Assembly (NCBI RefSeq): GCF_025154075.1
Contig: NZ_JAOAMU010000002.1
Coordinates: 852,798-916,797 of the forward strand
Direction: 5' to 3'
DNA from: Chryseobacterium herbae
GTDB taxonomy: Bacteria; Bacteroidota; Bacteroidia; Flavobacteriales; Weeksellaceae
Length of the DNA stretch: 64,000 bases
The notes beneath the pieces are model-generated. The model saw only the letters and a list, made by a program, of their open reading frames with translations, was not told where the DNA came from and ran no database searches. Position numbers and translations under genes: made by a program. Below, in pieces: positions 7,873-16,672 of this stretch. Numbering within the stretch: position 1 is the first letter of the stretch; each line of letters starts with the position of its first letter.

Positions 7873-10800
7873 ATGGTGAAATTTATACATTTATTATTGT
7901 TTTTTATTGTGGTTTCCGTTTTTTCTCAATCTCCTGTCAACGTAAAGGTGAAGGATGCAGCGGGAAATGAAAGTTTTAATGTAACTTGTAATAATAATCT
8001 TGATGCCAATGGCTGCCTGTCTCTTCATGTAGAATACCCTGTACTGAAACAAACCACCAGCTATGAAGTCAATCCAACGGCTTACAGCCCTCCTGTTGCT
8101 ATGAATCAGGGAACTGCCCTTAATGCCAATTATGATGACCTGTTTGCTGTGAAGCTGGATATTCCTTTTAAATTTTGCTTTTTTAATCAATATTTTGATG
8201 CCCTTGTGGTAGGTTCTAACGGGATGATTACTTTTGATACTGCTCAGCTAGGGAATATCAATTACCCAAATGTTCAGTGGCAGAATCCTAATTCCGGCCT
8301 TTCCAAAAATTCTATTTTTGGGGTATACCATGATATGGTTTTCTCTTCCGGAGATTCTTCAGAAATTTATTATTCAACGATTGGTGCTGCACCTTACAGG
8401 AAATTTATAATCAATTTTTATGAAGGCAGAGTAGCCGGTTGTACGGATGTTTCCTCCTCACAGATCGTTTTACACGAAACAACCAATATGATTGAAGTGT
8501 TCGTGGATAAAAAACTTACCCCTTGTCCCACGAGGAAATTTGAAAATGCACTCATCGGGGTGATCAATGCAGACGGAACAGCAGGATATTCCCCTGCCAC
8601 AAGAAATACAGGGGTTTGGCAGGCTTCGCAGGAAGGGTGGAGGTTCAATCCGCAGGGAAATACCATCGTTCCTGAAGTACAATGGACCAATTCCCAGGGT
8701 CAGAATGTTGGAACGGGTATTCAGACAACCCTTTGTCCCACTCAGAATGAAACCTATACAGCGAACGTTACCTTTACGATTTGCGGAAGCAGTGCCCTTA
8801 CTTTAACGGATGATTTTGGAGTAACTTTTGATCCGACCTATCCTGTCGCCAATAATTTTACCCAGAATTTCTGTGCAAATGGCTCAGTTTCGGTTAATTT
8901 AAATAGTTTTCAGGCCAATCTTACCTCTCAAAATCCTGCTAATTTTAATTTTAGTTTCCATTCAACATTACAGGATGCACAAAATGGAGTGAACGCTTTG
9001 CCGGCTTCTTACACCCTAACCGCCAATACGGTGTTGTATGTAAGGGTTCAAAATCCTGCTGTTCCCGGGTGTTACAGAACTTCTGTACTCACTCTGAACT
9101 TTCTCACCAAAAGTTTACTGAAAACAACCGTAGAGATTTGTGATACCAATAATGACAATGTGGAGCCGAACTATGCGCTCTCATTATTGACCCCTGAACT
9201 TTTCCCGGCGGGAACTACAGGCATCTCTTATCATCCTACACAGGCTGATGCCCAGAATAATACCAATGCAGTTACTACCGCCAATATAACCGTAAATACC
9301 ACACTCTGGGTAAGATTGCAGGAGGCAAGCTGTGTCTATGTTTTAGGACCGGTACGCTTTCAGTTTAAGCCCGGAGTTAATATTAATTCACCCATCAATT
9401 TTTCCTATACAATTTGTGATATCAATGCAGATAATAGTGAACTTTTCGACTATGCTGTCAATATAGGTCCTCTTATAACCGCTCAGCCGGGTGCTGTTTT
9501 TACCGCATATGAAACGTATGACGCGGCCGTAGCCGGTACGGGAACACCTTTAGGAACAATCCGGGAAGGGATATACCAAATTTTTATAAGGGTACAGATT
9601 CCGAACGGATGTTTTGCCGTTGTTCCTGTTAATTTGAACGTTACTTTTACAGAAATAATCGTTAATGAAAAAAGTGAGTACATTTGTTTTAACGGAACAG
9701 ATGATATCACGGTCAATCTTTCCGTGTTATCGGCTGGGATGCTGGTTTCTCCTGTCACGGTTCCGGTAATCGAATTTTATGATGATTTTGCAAGTGCAAC
9801 AGCCGGTGTCAACCTGATTAACCCGAATCAGATCATTACAACGGATGGAGATCTTGTTATAAAAACCTATTATGTCCGCTTTGAACAGTCTGATCTTTGC
9901 TATACGATAAAAGCTATTACGGTTCATTTGGTCCATCCTGCCATCGTTAAATCTGATTTTAAAGTTTGTGATTATAATAATGACGGTACCGAAAATATAC
10001 AGCTGGCTCAGTATTCGGGGGCGATTATAGGAAATCAGAATGCAGCAACTGCGTTTTATCTTACCCTTGCTGACGCACAAAATGGTGTCAATGCCATAAC
10101 CAATCTTACAGTGACCGGAAACCAACAGATTTTCGTGAAAATCACTTCACACAATTGTCATCAGATTTATCCTGTGAATATAAGCCTTACTTCAAACCCG
10201 GGGGTCAATTCGCCGGTTAATATTATGGTCAAAAATATCTGTGATAATAATAATGACGGATCAGAAATGTATAATTTAATGCTGGCCCAGCCTCAGATCT
10301 ATAACGGATCAAATGCCACGTTTACTTATTTCATGAATTATGACAGTGTAACGCATACTTTTTCCAATCAGATCAGTAATCCGGGACAGTTTTTGGTTAC
10401 CGGGAATGCAACGGTTTATGTAAAGGTTGAATTGAGTAACAGCGAATGTTTTTCCGTAGCTCAGTTGAATATACAAATGACCTTTCTGGCGCCTATTGTT
10501 TTGAATAATGCAGTTTTGAATACCTGTGATAAAAACTTTGACCTGAATGAAACATTCCAGGTGAGTGATGCTGTTAGCCAGTTATTCATTCCGGCCCAGA
10601 ATACCCAGCCCCTTTCCAATATGACGATATCCTATTATCTTACGGCCGCAGAAGCCAATATAGGGAATCCAGCCAGCCAGATCGGGAATAGCATCACAAC
10701 GAATATTTCTACATTGATTGTATGGGCCAGATTTCAATCCAATACCACAGGTTGTTATTCTGTTGCTTCAATTCAGTTGAATACCTATTTTCCTCCTAAA

Positions 10801-12072
10801 GCGATCAATTCCACCATCAGTGTCTGTGATGAAAATTTAGATGGCAGTTATGAAGTTAATTTATTGAATTTCACGGATTCAATGGTGAATACTCCCAATG
10901 CGGCCAATACATTCATTTTTTATCTGACCCAACAGGATGCGCAAAACGGTGTGAACCCCATTGCGAATCCATCCAACTATAGTGCTCAGCCTTTTCCCAC
11001 ACAGATCTGGGTGAAAATCCAGAATATACCAGACTGTGATGATATTGCGACAATTAATTTTGTATTCGGAACTCAATTGACGCTTCAGAATCCGGGACCG
11101 TTCCAGCTCAATAATGTGTGTGACACAGGAAATGATGGTATTGAGAATGTGAATTTAACACAATTTGAACAGCAGATGTATACCGGTGGAAACGTAACGT
11201 TCACCTACTATTCTTCGTTAGCTGATCTTAATGCCAATACAAATGCTATTGCCAATCCTTCCGCTTACTCATTTAATCAAAATACAGGACCCAATATCAT
11301 CTATGTAAAAGTGAAAGCTCCCGGTTATTGTTCTGTAAAAGTAGAAATTAAACTGGCTCTCAAAAAGACTCCTTTTTTCACACTCCCAACACAATATATC
11401 TGTCCTGACGGTTCACTTACCTATACTGCGAATATTCAGGGATATACTATCATTAGTTACTTGTGGAAGGATCCTAATGGAAATGTAATTTCAACAACGG
11501 CCACCGTTACAGGTATTAAAGTCATTGGAAACTATAGCCTTACAGTGACTTCTGACAATGGTTGTTCCTATACGGGGACCATGGAATTAAAGTATTTTGA
11601 TGTTCCCGTTATTCAAAGGATTGATATCAGTGGAGTTAATTGTACGGTTTTCGCAACCGGCACAAAAACAATCCTGTATTCTATAGATGGGATGACATGG
11701 CAGGCGAGTAATATTTTCTATAGTTTACCCAAAGAGATTATCACTTTTTATGTGAAATATGAAAATGAGGACTGTATTGTAAAACGGGAAGAACTGATTT
11801 TAAATATTACCAATGCAATTACACCTAACGGGGACGGTCGCAATGACACTTGGGTGGTGAAAAATCTTCAGATTTTTGGAGGAAAAATGACCAATGTGAA
11901 GGTATTTGACCGCTATCAGGCTCTGATGTTTGAACAAAATACAAACACCCAAATCATCTGGGACGGAACCATAGCAGGAAGAGCAATTCCTACGGCTACG
12001 TACTGGTATGTCATCACTCTTCCGGACGGCAAAACATATAAGGGTTGGCTTCTCGTAAAGAATAATGATTAA
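7873..12072 (+). CDS. large repeat-containing surface adhesin with type IX secretion (type B) C-terminal domain
   Basis: A 1399-residue cell-surface protein. A signal peptide covers residues 1-19 (cleavage after V-F-S). Residues about 70-265 form a globular N-terminal part containing V-G-S-N-G-M-I-T-F-D. From about 420 to 1180 there are about nine repeats of 90-100 residues, most opening with a Cys-Asp-x-Asn-x-Asp-Gly loop (near 422, 514, 604, 698, 789, 883, 984, 1082 and 1176). The loop resembles calcium-binding D-x-N-x-D-G sites and recurs with conserved Cys, so calcium binding and disulfides are plausible. The last 85 residues start I-T-P-N-G-D-G-R-N-D and match the gliding-motility-associated type B C-terminal domain that directs export through the type IX system and attachment to the outer surface. 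The ligand is unknown. It is a single gene with simple-sequence DNA downstream. Confidence 0.9.
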   Translation: MVKFIHLLLFFIVVSVFSQSPVNVKVKDAAGNESFNVTCNNNLDANGCLSLHVEYPVLKQTTSYEVNPTAYSPPVAMNQGTALNANYDDLFAVKLDIPFKFCFFNQYFDALVVGSNGMITFDTAQLGNINYPNVQWQNPNSGLSKNSIFGVYHDMVFSSGDSSEIYYSTIGAAPYRKFIINFYEGRVAGCTDVSSSQIVLHETTNMIEVFVDKKLTPCPTRKFENALIGVINADGTAGYSPATRNTGVWQASQEGWRFNPQGNTIVPEVQWTNSQGQNVGTGIQTTLCPTQNETYTANVTFTICGSSALTLTDDFGVTFDPTYPVANNFTQNFCANGSVSVNLNSFQANLTSQNPANFNFSFHSTLQDAQNGVNALPASYTLTANTVLYVRVQNPAVPGCYRTSVLTLNFLTKSLLKTTVEICDTNNDNVEPNYALSLLTPELFPAGTTGISYHPTQADAQNNTNAVTTANITVNTTLWVRLQEASCVYVLGPVRFQFKPGVNINSPINFSYTICDINADNSELFDYAVNIGPLITAQPGAVFTAYETYDAAVAGTGTPLGTIREGIYQIFIRVQIPNGCFAVVPVNLNVTFTEIIVNEKSEYICFNGTDDITVNLSVLSAGMLVSPVTVPVIEFYDDFASATAGVNLINPNQIITTDGDLVIKTYYVRFEQSDLCYTIKAITVHLVHPAIVKSDFKVCDYNNDGTENIQLAQYSGAIIGNQNAATAFYLTLADAQNGVNAITNLTVTGNQQIFVKITSHNCHQIYPVNISLTSNPGVNSPVNIMVKNICDNNNDGSEMYNLMLAQPQIYNGSNATFTYFMNYDSVTHTFSNQISNPGQFLVTGNATVYVKVELSNSECFSVAQLNIQMTFLAPIVLNNAVLNTCDKNFDLNETFQVSDAVSQLFIPAQNTQPLSNMTISYYLTAAEANIGNPASQIGNSITTNISTLIVWARFQSNTTGCYSVASIQLNTYFPPKAINSTISVCDENLDGSYEVNLLNFTDSMVNTPNAANTFIFYLTQQDAQNGVNPIANPSNYSAQPFPTQIWVKIQNIPDCDDIATINFVFGTQLTLQNPGPFQLNNVCDTGNDGIENVNLTQFEQQMYTGGNVTFTYYSSLADLNANTNAIANPSAYSFNQNTGPNIIYVKVKAPGYCSVKVEIKLALKKTPFFTLPTQYICPDGSLTYTANIQGYTIISYLWKDPNGNVISTTATVTGIKVIGNYSLTVTSDNGCSYTGTMELKYFDVPVIQRIDISGVNCTVFATGTKTILYSIDGMTWQASNIFYSLPKEIITFYVKYENEDCIVKREELILNITNAITPNGDGRNDTWVVKNLQIFGGKMTNVKVFDRYQALMFEQNTNTQIIWDGTIAGRAIPTATYWYVITLPDGKTYKGWLLVKNND

Positions 12073-12107
12073 AAATACCGATCGTAAAACAATTTTTCAA
12101 AAGTATC

Positions 12108-12217
12108 GAATCATCATATCAAAGAATTCCCACATCATCAAATCCTCACATCGCCACATCATCACATCAACAAATCATCGCATTGTCACATCAACTCATC
12201 AACACATCAGCAAATTC
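12108..12217. repeat. degenerate CACATCATC-type simple repeat
   Basis: About 110 bases made of near-repeats of 9-12 bases on the theme CACATCATCA / CACATCAACA. It lies between the adhesin gene and hutU and is too diverged for ongoing slippage. Nothing else is seen in this gap except a weak -7-like TAATTTG near 12235. Confidence 0.6.
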
Positions 12218-12294
12218 CCTTGCCTATATTTTCTAATTTGAATATCTTTAAAACTTCAAAAAGTTGAATTCTAAACATTGAACTAGATAGCAAT

Positions 12295-14280
12295 ATGACA
12301 TTTCAAGAACAGATACAGCAGGGGATCCCGAATCAGCTGCCACAGCCTAAACCATACGAAACCAATATCAATCATGCACCGAAGCGTAAAGAAATTTTAG
12401 GAGAAGAAGAGAAAAAACTCGCTCTGAAGAATGCTTTGCGTTATTTCGAACCTCAATTTCATGCGGAGCTTTTACCTGAATTTAGGGAAGAACTGGATAA
12501 ATACGGGAGAATTTATATGTACCGTTTCCGTCCGGATTATGAAATGAAGGCAAGATCAATTGCGGATTATCCCGGAAAATCTGAGCAGGCAAAAGCAATC
12601 ATGCTGATGATCCAGAACAATCTGGATTATGCAGTGGCACAGCACCCTCACGAACTGATTACGTATGGAGGAAACGGAGCTGTATTTTCAAACTGGGCAC
12701 AATATCTTCTGACGATGAAGTATCTGTCTGAAATGACGGATGAACAGACTTTAACAATGTATTCAGGCCATCCGATGGGCCTTTTTCCATCGCATAAAGA
12801 TGCACCGAGAGTAGTGGTAACAAACGGAATGATGATTCCTAATTATTCCAAACCGGATGATTGGGAGAAATTCAATGCTTTAGGAGTTACCCAATATGGC
12901 CAGATGACCGCAGGAAGTTATATGTACATTGGTCCTCAGGGAATTGTTCACGGAACCACCATCACGGTTCTGAATGCATTCAGAAAAATCAAAAAAGAAC
13001 CAATAGGAGGACTTTTTGTAACTTCAGGATTGGGAGGAATGAGTGGTGCGCAGCCAAAAGCAGGGAATATCGCAGGCTGTATCACGGTATGTGCTGAAGT
13101 GAATCCGAAGATCACCAAAATCCGTCACGACCAGAAATGGGTAAACGAAATTCATGAAAACCTGGATGAATTGGTAGAAAGAATCCTAAAAGCTCAGGAA
13201 AATAAAGAAACCGTTTCTCTGGCTTACCTTGGAAATATTGTTGAGGTTTGGGAGAAATTTGACGAGAAAAATTTAAAAATAGATATCGGATCTGATCAGA
13301 CATCGCTTCACAATCCTTGGGCGGGTGGCTATTATCCGGCTGGACAAAGCTTTGAGGAATCAAACAGAATGATGGCTGAAGAACCTGAATTATTCAAAGA
13401 AAAAGTTCAGGAAACCTTAAGAAGACACGCGGCTGCCATTAATAAACATACACAGAAAGGAACTTATTTCTTTGACTATGGAAATGCCTTTTTACTGGAA
13501 GCTTCAAGAGCCGGGGCTGATGTAATGGCTGAAAATCCGACTTTAGGACGAGAATTCAAGTATCCTAGTTATGTTCAGGATATTATGGGACCTATGTGTT
13601 TTGATTACGGTTTCGGGCCGTTCCGTTGGGTATGTGCGAGCGGAAAACCGGAAGATCTGCAGAAAACCGACAATATCGCATGTGCTGTACTGGAAGAGAT
13701 GGTGAAAAATTCTCCCGAAGAGATTCAGCAGCAGATGAAAGATAATATCCAGTGGATCAAAGGCGCTCAGGAAAACAAACTGGTTGTTGGTTCTCAGGCG
13801 AGAATCCTTTATGCAGACGCAGAAGGAAGAATGAAGATCGCTGAAGCATTCAACAATGCGATCAAAAACGGAGAAATCGGACCAGTAGTTTTAGGAAGAG
13901 ATCATCACGATGTTTCCGGTACGGATTCCCCTTACAGAGAGACTTCCAATATCTACGACGGTTCAAGATTTACCGCTGATATGGCGATTCACAACGTAAT
14001 CGGTGACAGTTTCCGCGGTGCAACTTGGGTATCCATCCACAACGGTGGCGGAGTAGGCTGGGGCGAAGTAATCAACGGAGGTTTCGGAATGCTGCTGGAC
14101 GGAAGCTCAGAGGCAGACAGAAGATTAAAATCTATGCTGTTCTGGGACGTGAACAACGGAATTTCCAGAAGAAGCTGGGCCAGAAATGAAGGGGCTGTTT
14201 TCGCGATTAAAAGAGCGATGGAAGCAGAACCGAATTTGAAGGTGACGTTGCCGAATTTTGTGGATGAGGGGCTTTTTTAA
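12295..14280 (+). CDS. hutU: urocanate hydratase
   Basis: A 661-residue cytoplasmic enzyme converting urocanate to imidazolonepropionate, the second step of histidine degradation, with tightly bound NAD. Signature blocks are T-Y-G-G-N-G-A-V-F-S-N-W (near 122), Y-S-G-H-P-M-G-L-F-P, the Q-Y-G-Q-M-T-A-G-S-Y block (near 199), S-G-L-G-G-M-S-G-A-Q (near 243) and a C-terminal C-F-D-Y-G-F-G-P-F-R-W-V-C. It is longer than the roughly 555 residues of E. coli-like enzymes, as is usual for the Bacteroidetes form. The other hut genes are not adjacent. A terminator follows. Confidence 0.95.
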   Translation: MTFQEQIQQGIPNQLPQPKPYETNINHAPKRKEILGEEEKKLALKNALRYFEPQFHAELLPEFREELDKYGRIYMYRFRPDYEMKARSIADYPGKSEQAKAIMLMIQNNLDYAVAQHPHELITYGGNGAVFSNWAQYLLTMKYLSEMTDEQTLTMYSGHPMGLFPSHKDAPRVVVTNGMMIPNYSKPDDWEKFNALGVTQYGQMTAGSYMYIGPQGIVHGTTITVLNAFRKIKKEPIGGLFVTSGLGGMSGAQPKAGNIAGCITVCAEVNPKITKIRHDQKWVNEIHENLDELVERILKAQENKETVSLAYLGNIVEVWEKFDEKNLKIDIGSDQTSLHNPWAGGYYPAGQSFEESNRMMAEEPELFKEKVQETLRRHAAAINKHTQKGTYFFDYGNAFLLEASRAGADVMAENPTLGREFKYPSYVQDIMGPMCFDYGFGPFRWVCASGKPEDLQKTDNIACAVLEEMVKNSPEEIQQQMKDNIQWIKGAQENKLVVGSQARILYADAEGRMKIAEAFNNAIKNGEIGPVVLGRDHHDVSGTDSPYRETSNIYDGSRFTADMAIHNVIGDSFRGATWVSIHNGGGVGWGEVINGGFGMLLDGSSEADRRLKSMLFWDVNNGISRRSWARNEGAVFAIKRAMEAEPNLKVTLPNFVDEGLF

Positions 14281-14332
14281 TTTGGGAATTTGAGAATGAA
14301 TTAATTTGAAAATTATAGATTTCGGATATAAT

Positions 14333-14362
14333 AAAACCTGCTGTGAGGCAGGTTTTCGTTTT
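14333..14362 (+). terminator. terminator after hutU
   Basis: AAAACCTGC pairs with GCAGGTTTT around a 6-base loop, followed by CGTTTT. It lies about 50 bases after the hutU stop codon. Confidence 0.8.
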
Positions 14363-14381
14363 ATGATGGTGCGGATTTGTT

Positions 14382-14933
14382 TTATTTAAAGCTTTTTTCT
14401 AACAGCTTTTTGTCATTTTCACCGAGCTTCTCATATTCTTCAATTGTCATTCCTAATCTTTTCAAATTTCTACTTATATACATATTGACTTCATCAATAA
14501 CTCTTTGAGCATCATCAATCAATGCTTGATATTGAAGATCGATTAACTTACTCAACAATAAAGCTTCAGCAGCTTTATAGTGACTTACAAAATCTTCCTT
14601 ATTCTTAAAACCATAACGAAGAGTGTTTATGGTCTTTTTATCTCTTTCAACATTAAATGCATCATAATATTCTGTGAGAGGTTTCATAAGAACTTTCTGC
14701 ATTGTTTTGTTGTTAAAATCTTCTAGTTTTAAAACATCGTCAATAGCAGATTTTAAAACCTTTCGAGCATTTTGTAAATATTCAACTTTATTATCTTGGA
14801 TATTATATTTTTGTAGTTCTAATGTCAAAGAATCTGTTCTAACACTTCGTTTATTTAAAATTTCATCAACGTTTTGTCCATAGGAAATTCCAAAAAACAT
14901 ACTGAGTAGTGAGAAAATAAAAATTCTTTTCAT
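14382..14933 (-). CDS. secreted helical protein of unknown function
   Basis: A 183-residue protein with a signal peptide (cleavage near I-S-Y-G-Q, residue 19). The mature part is almost entirely charged and predicted helical, with long Lys/Glu/Leu-rich stretches and no Cys. I recognise no family. It is the last of three minus-strand genes in a patch that is visibly more AT-rich than its neighbours, and it starts 10 bases after the stop of the broken P-loop gene. It is probably exported to the periplasm. Confidence 0.7.
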   Translation of the reverse strand: MKRIFIFSLLSMFFGISYGQNVDEILNKRSVRTDSLTLELQKYNIQDNKVEYLQNARKVLKSAIDDVLKLEDFNNKTMQKVLMKPLTEYYDAFNVERDKKTINTLRYGFKNKEDFVSHYKAAEALLLSKLIDLQYQALIDDAQRVIDEVNMYISRNLKRLGMTIEEYEKLGENDKKLLEKSFK

Positions 14934-14943
14934 TTAAATGTTT

Positions 14944-15357
14944 TTATCTGCTTTTAAAATTTAAGAAATCACTATATTCTTTTGCATCTTTAAAACCTGA
15001 ATTTAACCATTGTATATATAAATAATAACCTTTATTTTTAAAATACTGAATAGTTGAACGTCCTTCCTCTTTATACTGGACAGCACATAAAACAATCTTA
15101 GATAAATTATTTTCATTAAAGAAATTCTCGACCTCATCATCTGATTCTTCAAACGATGAATTTCTTACGAAAATGGCATCATTTATTTCTTGATACATTT
15201 CTTCAAAAGATGAATTCTTAACAAATAGTTCAATATCTTGTTTGTTTAAATTTTTTTTTTAATCCGGTTCTAATTTTTCTTCCAAAGAATTCATAGAATG
15301 TATTTGATTTTCCAGAGTTTCTATTCCCTAAAATTAATATAGCAACTTTTTTTTCAT
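14944..15357 (-). pseudogene. P-loop NTPase-like small gene frameshifted at two poly-A tracts
   Basis: Reading on the minus strand from ATG 15355-15357, an A8 tract shifts the frame. In the next frame a Walker A motif is clear: V-A-I-L-I-L-G-N-R-N-S-G-K-S-N-T. An A10 tract (15251-15260) then shifts it again into an 84-codon open frame (ATG 15196-15198, stop at 14944). If both tracts are read as nine A's, one continuous protein of about 137 residues results: M-K-K-K-V-A-I-L..., then ...G-L-K-K-N-L-N-K-Q-D..., ending F-K-S-R. It would be a short soluble NTP-binding protein of unknown role. Decay, slippage-based expression, or homopolymer errors are all possible. The 84-codon frame alone lacks the P-loop. 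Confidence 0.65.
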
Positions 15358-15486
15358 TCTTTTTAATTTATAAAGCAATATATATAACCTAAGCTCATAT
15401 ATAATTATTTCCATAATCTAAGGGCTTTTAGATTAAAAATTCGATATGCACTTTTTTTAAATGGATATTATATCTTTAGGATTATT

Positions 15487-16272
15487 TCATTTCATTTTTT
15501 GTTCCTTAAAGTTTTTACCACCATATTCTTTATATTTTGAATCTTGAAAAGGATAAAAGCTAATTAATTTTGGAGTATCAAATATAGACCAGGCAACAAA
15601 ATGATCTGCAAACGTTAGATATTTACTTTTACTTAATGGATACACATCTATTAGATTCTTGATTGATTTTGTGTCAAAAATACTTATTGTGCAATCGGAG
15701 CAATTCTTTTCTCTAAATTGTTTTACGAAACTTGATATTTCATTTTTAGATAAATTATTTATATCAAGATAGATATTATAGTTTTTACTTATATTATTTT
15801 CGGTTGTGGAAATTATCTCATATTTTAATTGTGATAAATTTACACTAGGAGTCTGACTACCATCTTTGATAATGTTTTTTAATGGAATCCACCCAGAATG
15901 CGTTGCAGATAGATGAGAAGGCTCTACAATTCTTACTTTAGCCCAATTATTTTTTTCTTGTTCAATAGAAATAGTACAAGTATAATCAACTTGCAAATAT
16001 TGAGCTTCTCCAATAACATCTGTTGCTTTTTGGTTTACTAACTTATCGTAATTTTTTCCTGGGCCATCTCTAAGAAAAATATTTTCGCCCTTTATTTCAT
16101 ATATTTTCTTTTCTAAATTAGAATCATCAAATCCATACATCTCTGATGAATCCATTTCATTATTATTATTTAAAACTAATGTATCTAAATTATTATTTGC
16201 ATCAGTATTGGATTTTTTACAATTTGCAAGTAAAAAAAATCCTAAAATTAATAGTAAAGTTGTTCTCTGCAT
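15487..16272 (-). CDS. lipoprotein with SH3-like domain
   Basis: A 261-residue predicted lipoprotein with lipobox L-A-N-C and lipidated Cys18. Residues about 60-135 fit a bacterial SH3 domain: G-E-N-I-F-L-R-D-G-P-G-K-N-Y is the usual start (N-x-R-x-G-P-G), and an N-N-W-A-K-V-R strand and S-G-W-I-P-L follow. Such domains bind peptidoglycan or peptides in the envelope. The C-terminal half (about 145-261) is unrecognised and holds C-S-D-C. It is the first of the AT-rich three-gene patch. The envelope location is inferred from the lipobox. Confidence 0.75.
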   Translation of the reverse strand: MQRTTLLLILGFFLLANCKKSNTDANNNLDTLVLNNNNEMDSSEMYGFDDSNLEKKIYEIKGENIFLRDGPGKNYDKLVNQKATDVIGEAQYLQVDYTCTISIEQEKNNWAKVRIVEPSHLSATHSGWIPLKNIIKDGSQTPSVNLSQLKYEIISTTENNISKNYNIYLDINNLSKNEISSFVKQFREKNCSDCTISIFDTKSIKNLIDVYPLSKSKYLTFADHFVAWSIFDTPKLISFYPFQDSKYKEYGGKNFKEQKMK

Positions 16273-16395
16273 AAGTTTAGAATCAATTATAATATTTCAA
16301 ATGTAAATAATTGAAATCATTAATAATTACGGTTTTCCACAATCAAAAAGCTTCCCTTTGCTGTTTGTTTTTACTGAACTTGTCTAAATCTTTTT

Positions 16396-16602
16396 GTTGG
16401 AGAACCGCAAAGACCCAAGGTTTTTAAAATTTATGGAGACTTAAGGCACAAGAAAAACAAAAAATTTCAGCAAAGGGGATGATGAGATTGCTTCGTCGCT
16501 GCGCTCCTCGCAATGACGGCGGTATTCAATTTTATCGGAGATAAAATCTTTGCGCCTTAAAACATGTTGATTAAAAAACTTGCGCCTTAGCGATTTTCCA
16601 AC
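16396..16602 (+). repeat. MITE-like dispersed repeat, copy 1
   Basis: About 207 bp with imperfect terminal inverted repeats of about 20 bp (GTTGGAGAACCGCAAAGACC at the left; the right end reads GTTGGAAAATCGCTAAGGCG on the other strand). The core at 16476-16516 (GATGAGATTGCTTCGTCGCT then GCGCTCCTCGCAATGAC) can fold on ATTGC/GCAAT. Copies lie at 48216-48431 (same orientation) and 32208-32452 (inverted, core degenerate). No coding capacity. Confidence 0.75.
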
Positions 16603-16672
16603 AATATGATTATTTCAACATAACCTTTCCAACCTTTCTCATCATTCCCGCATCTCTATATAAAAAGAGACT

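Noticed and set aside
9483..10125. Minus-strand open frames inside the adhesin gene
   Set aside because: They are shadows of the repeat-containing coding frame, which has a signal peptide and sorting domain.
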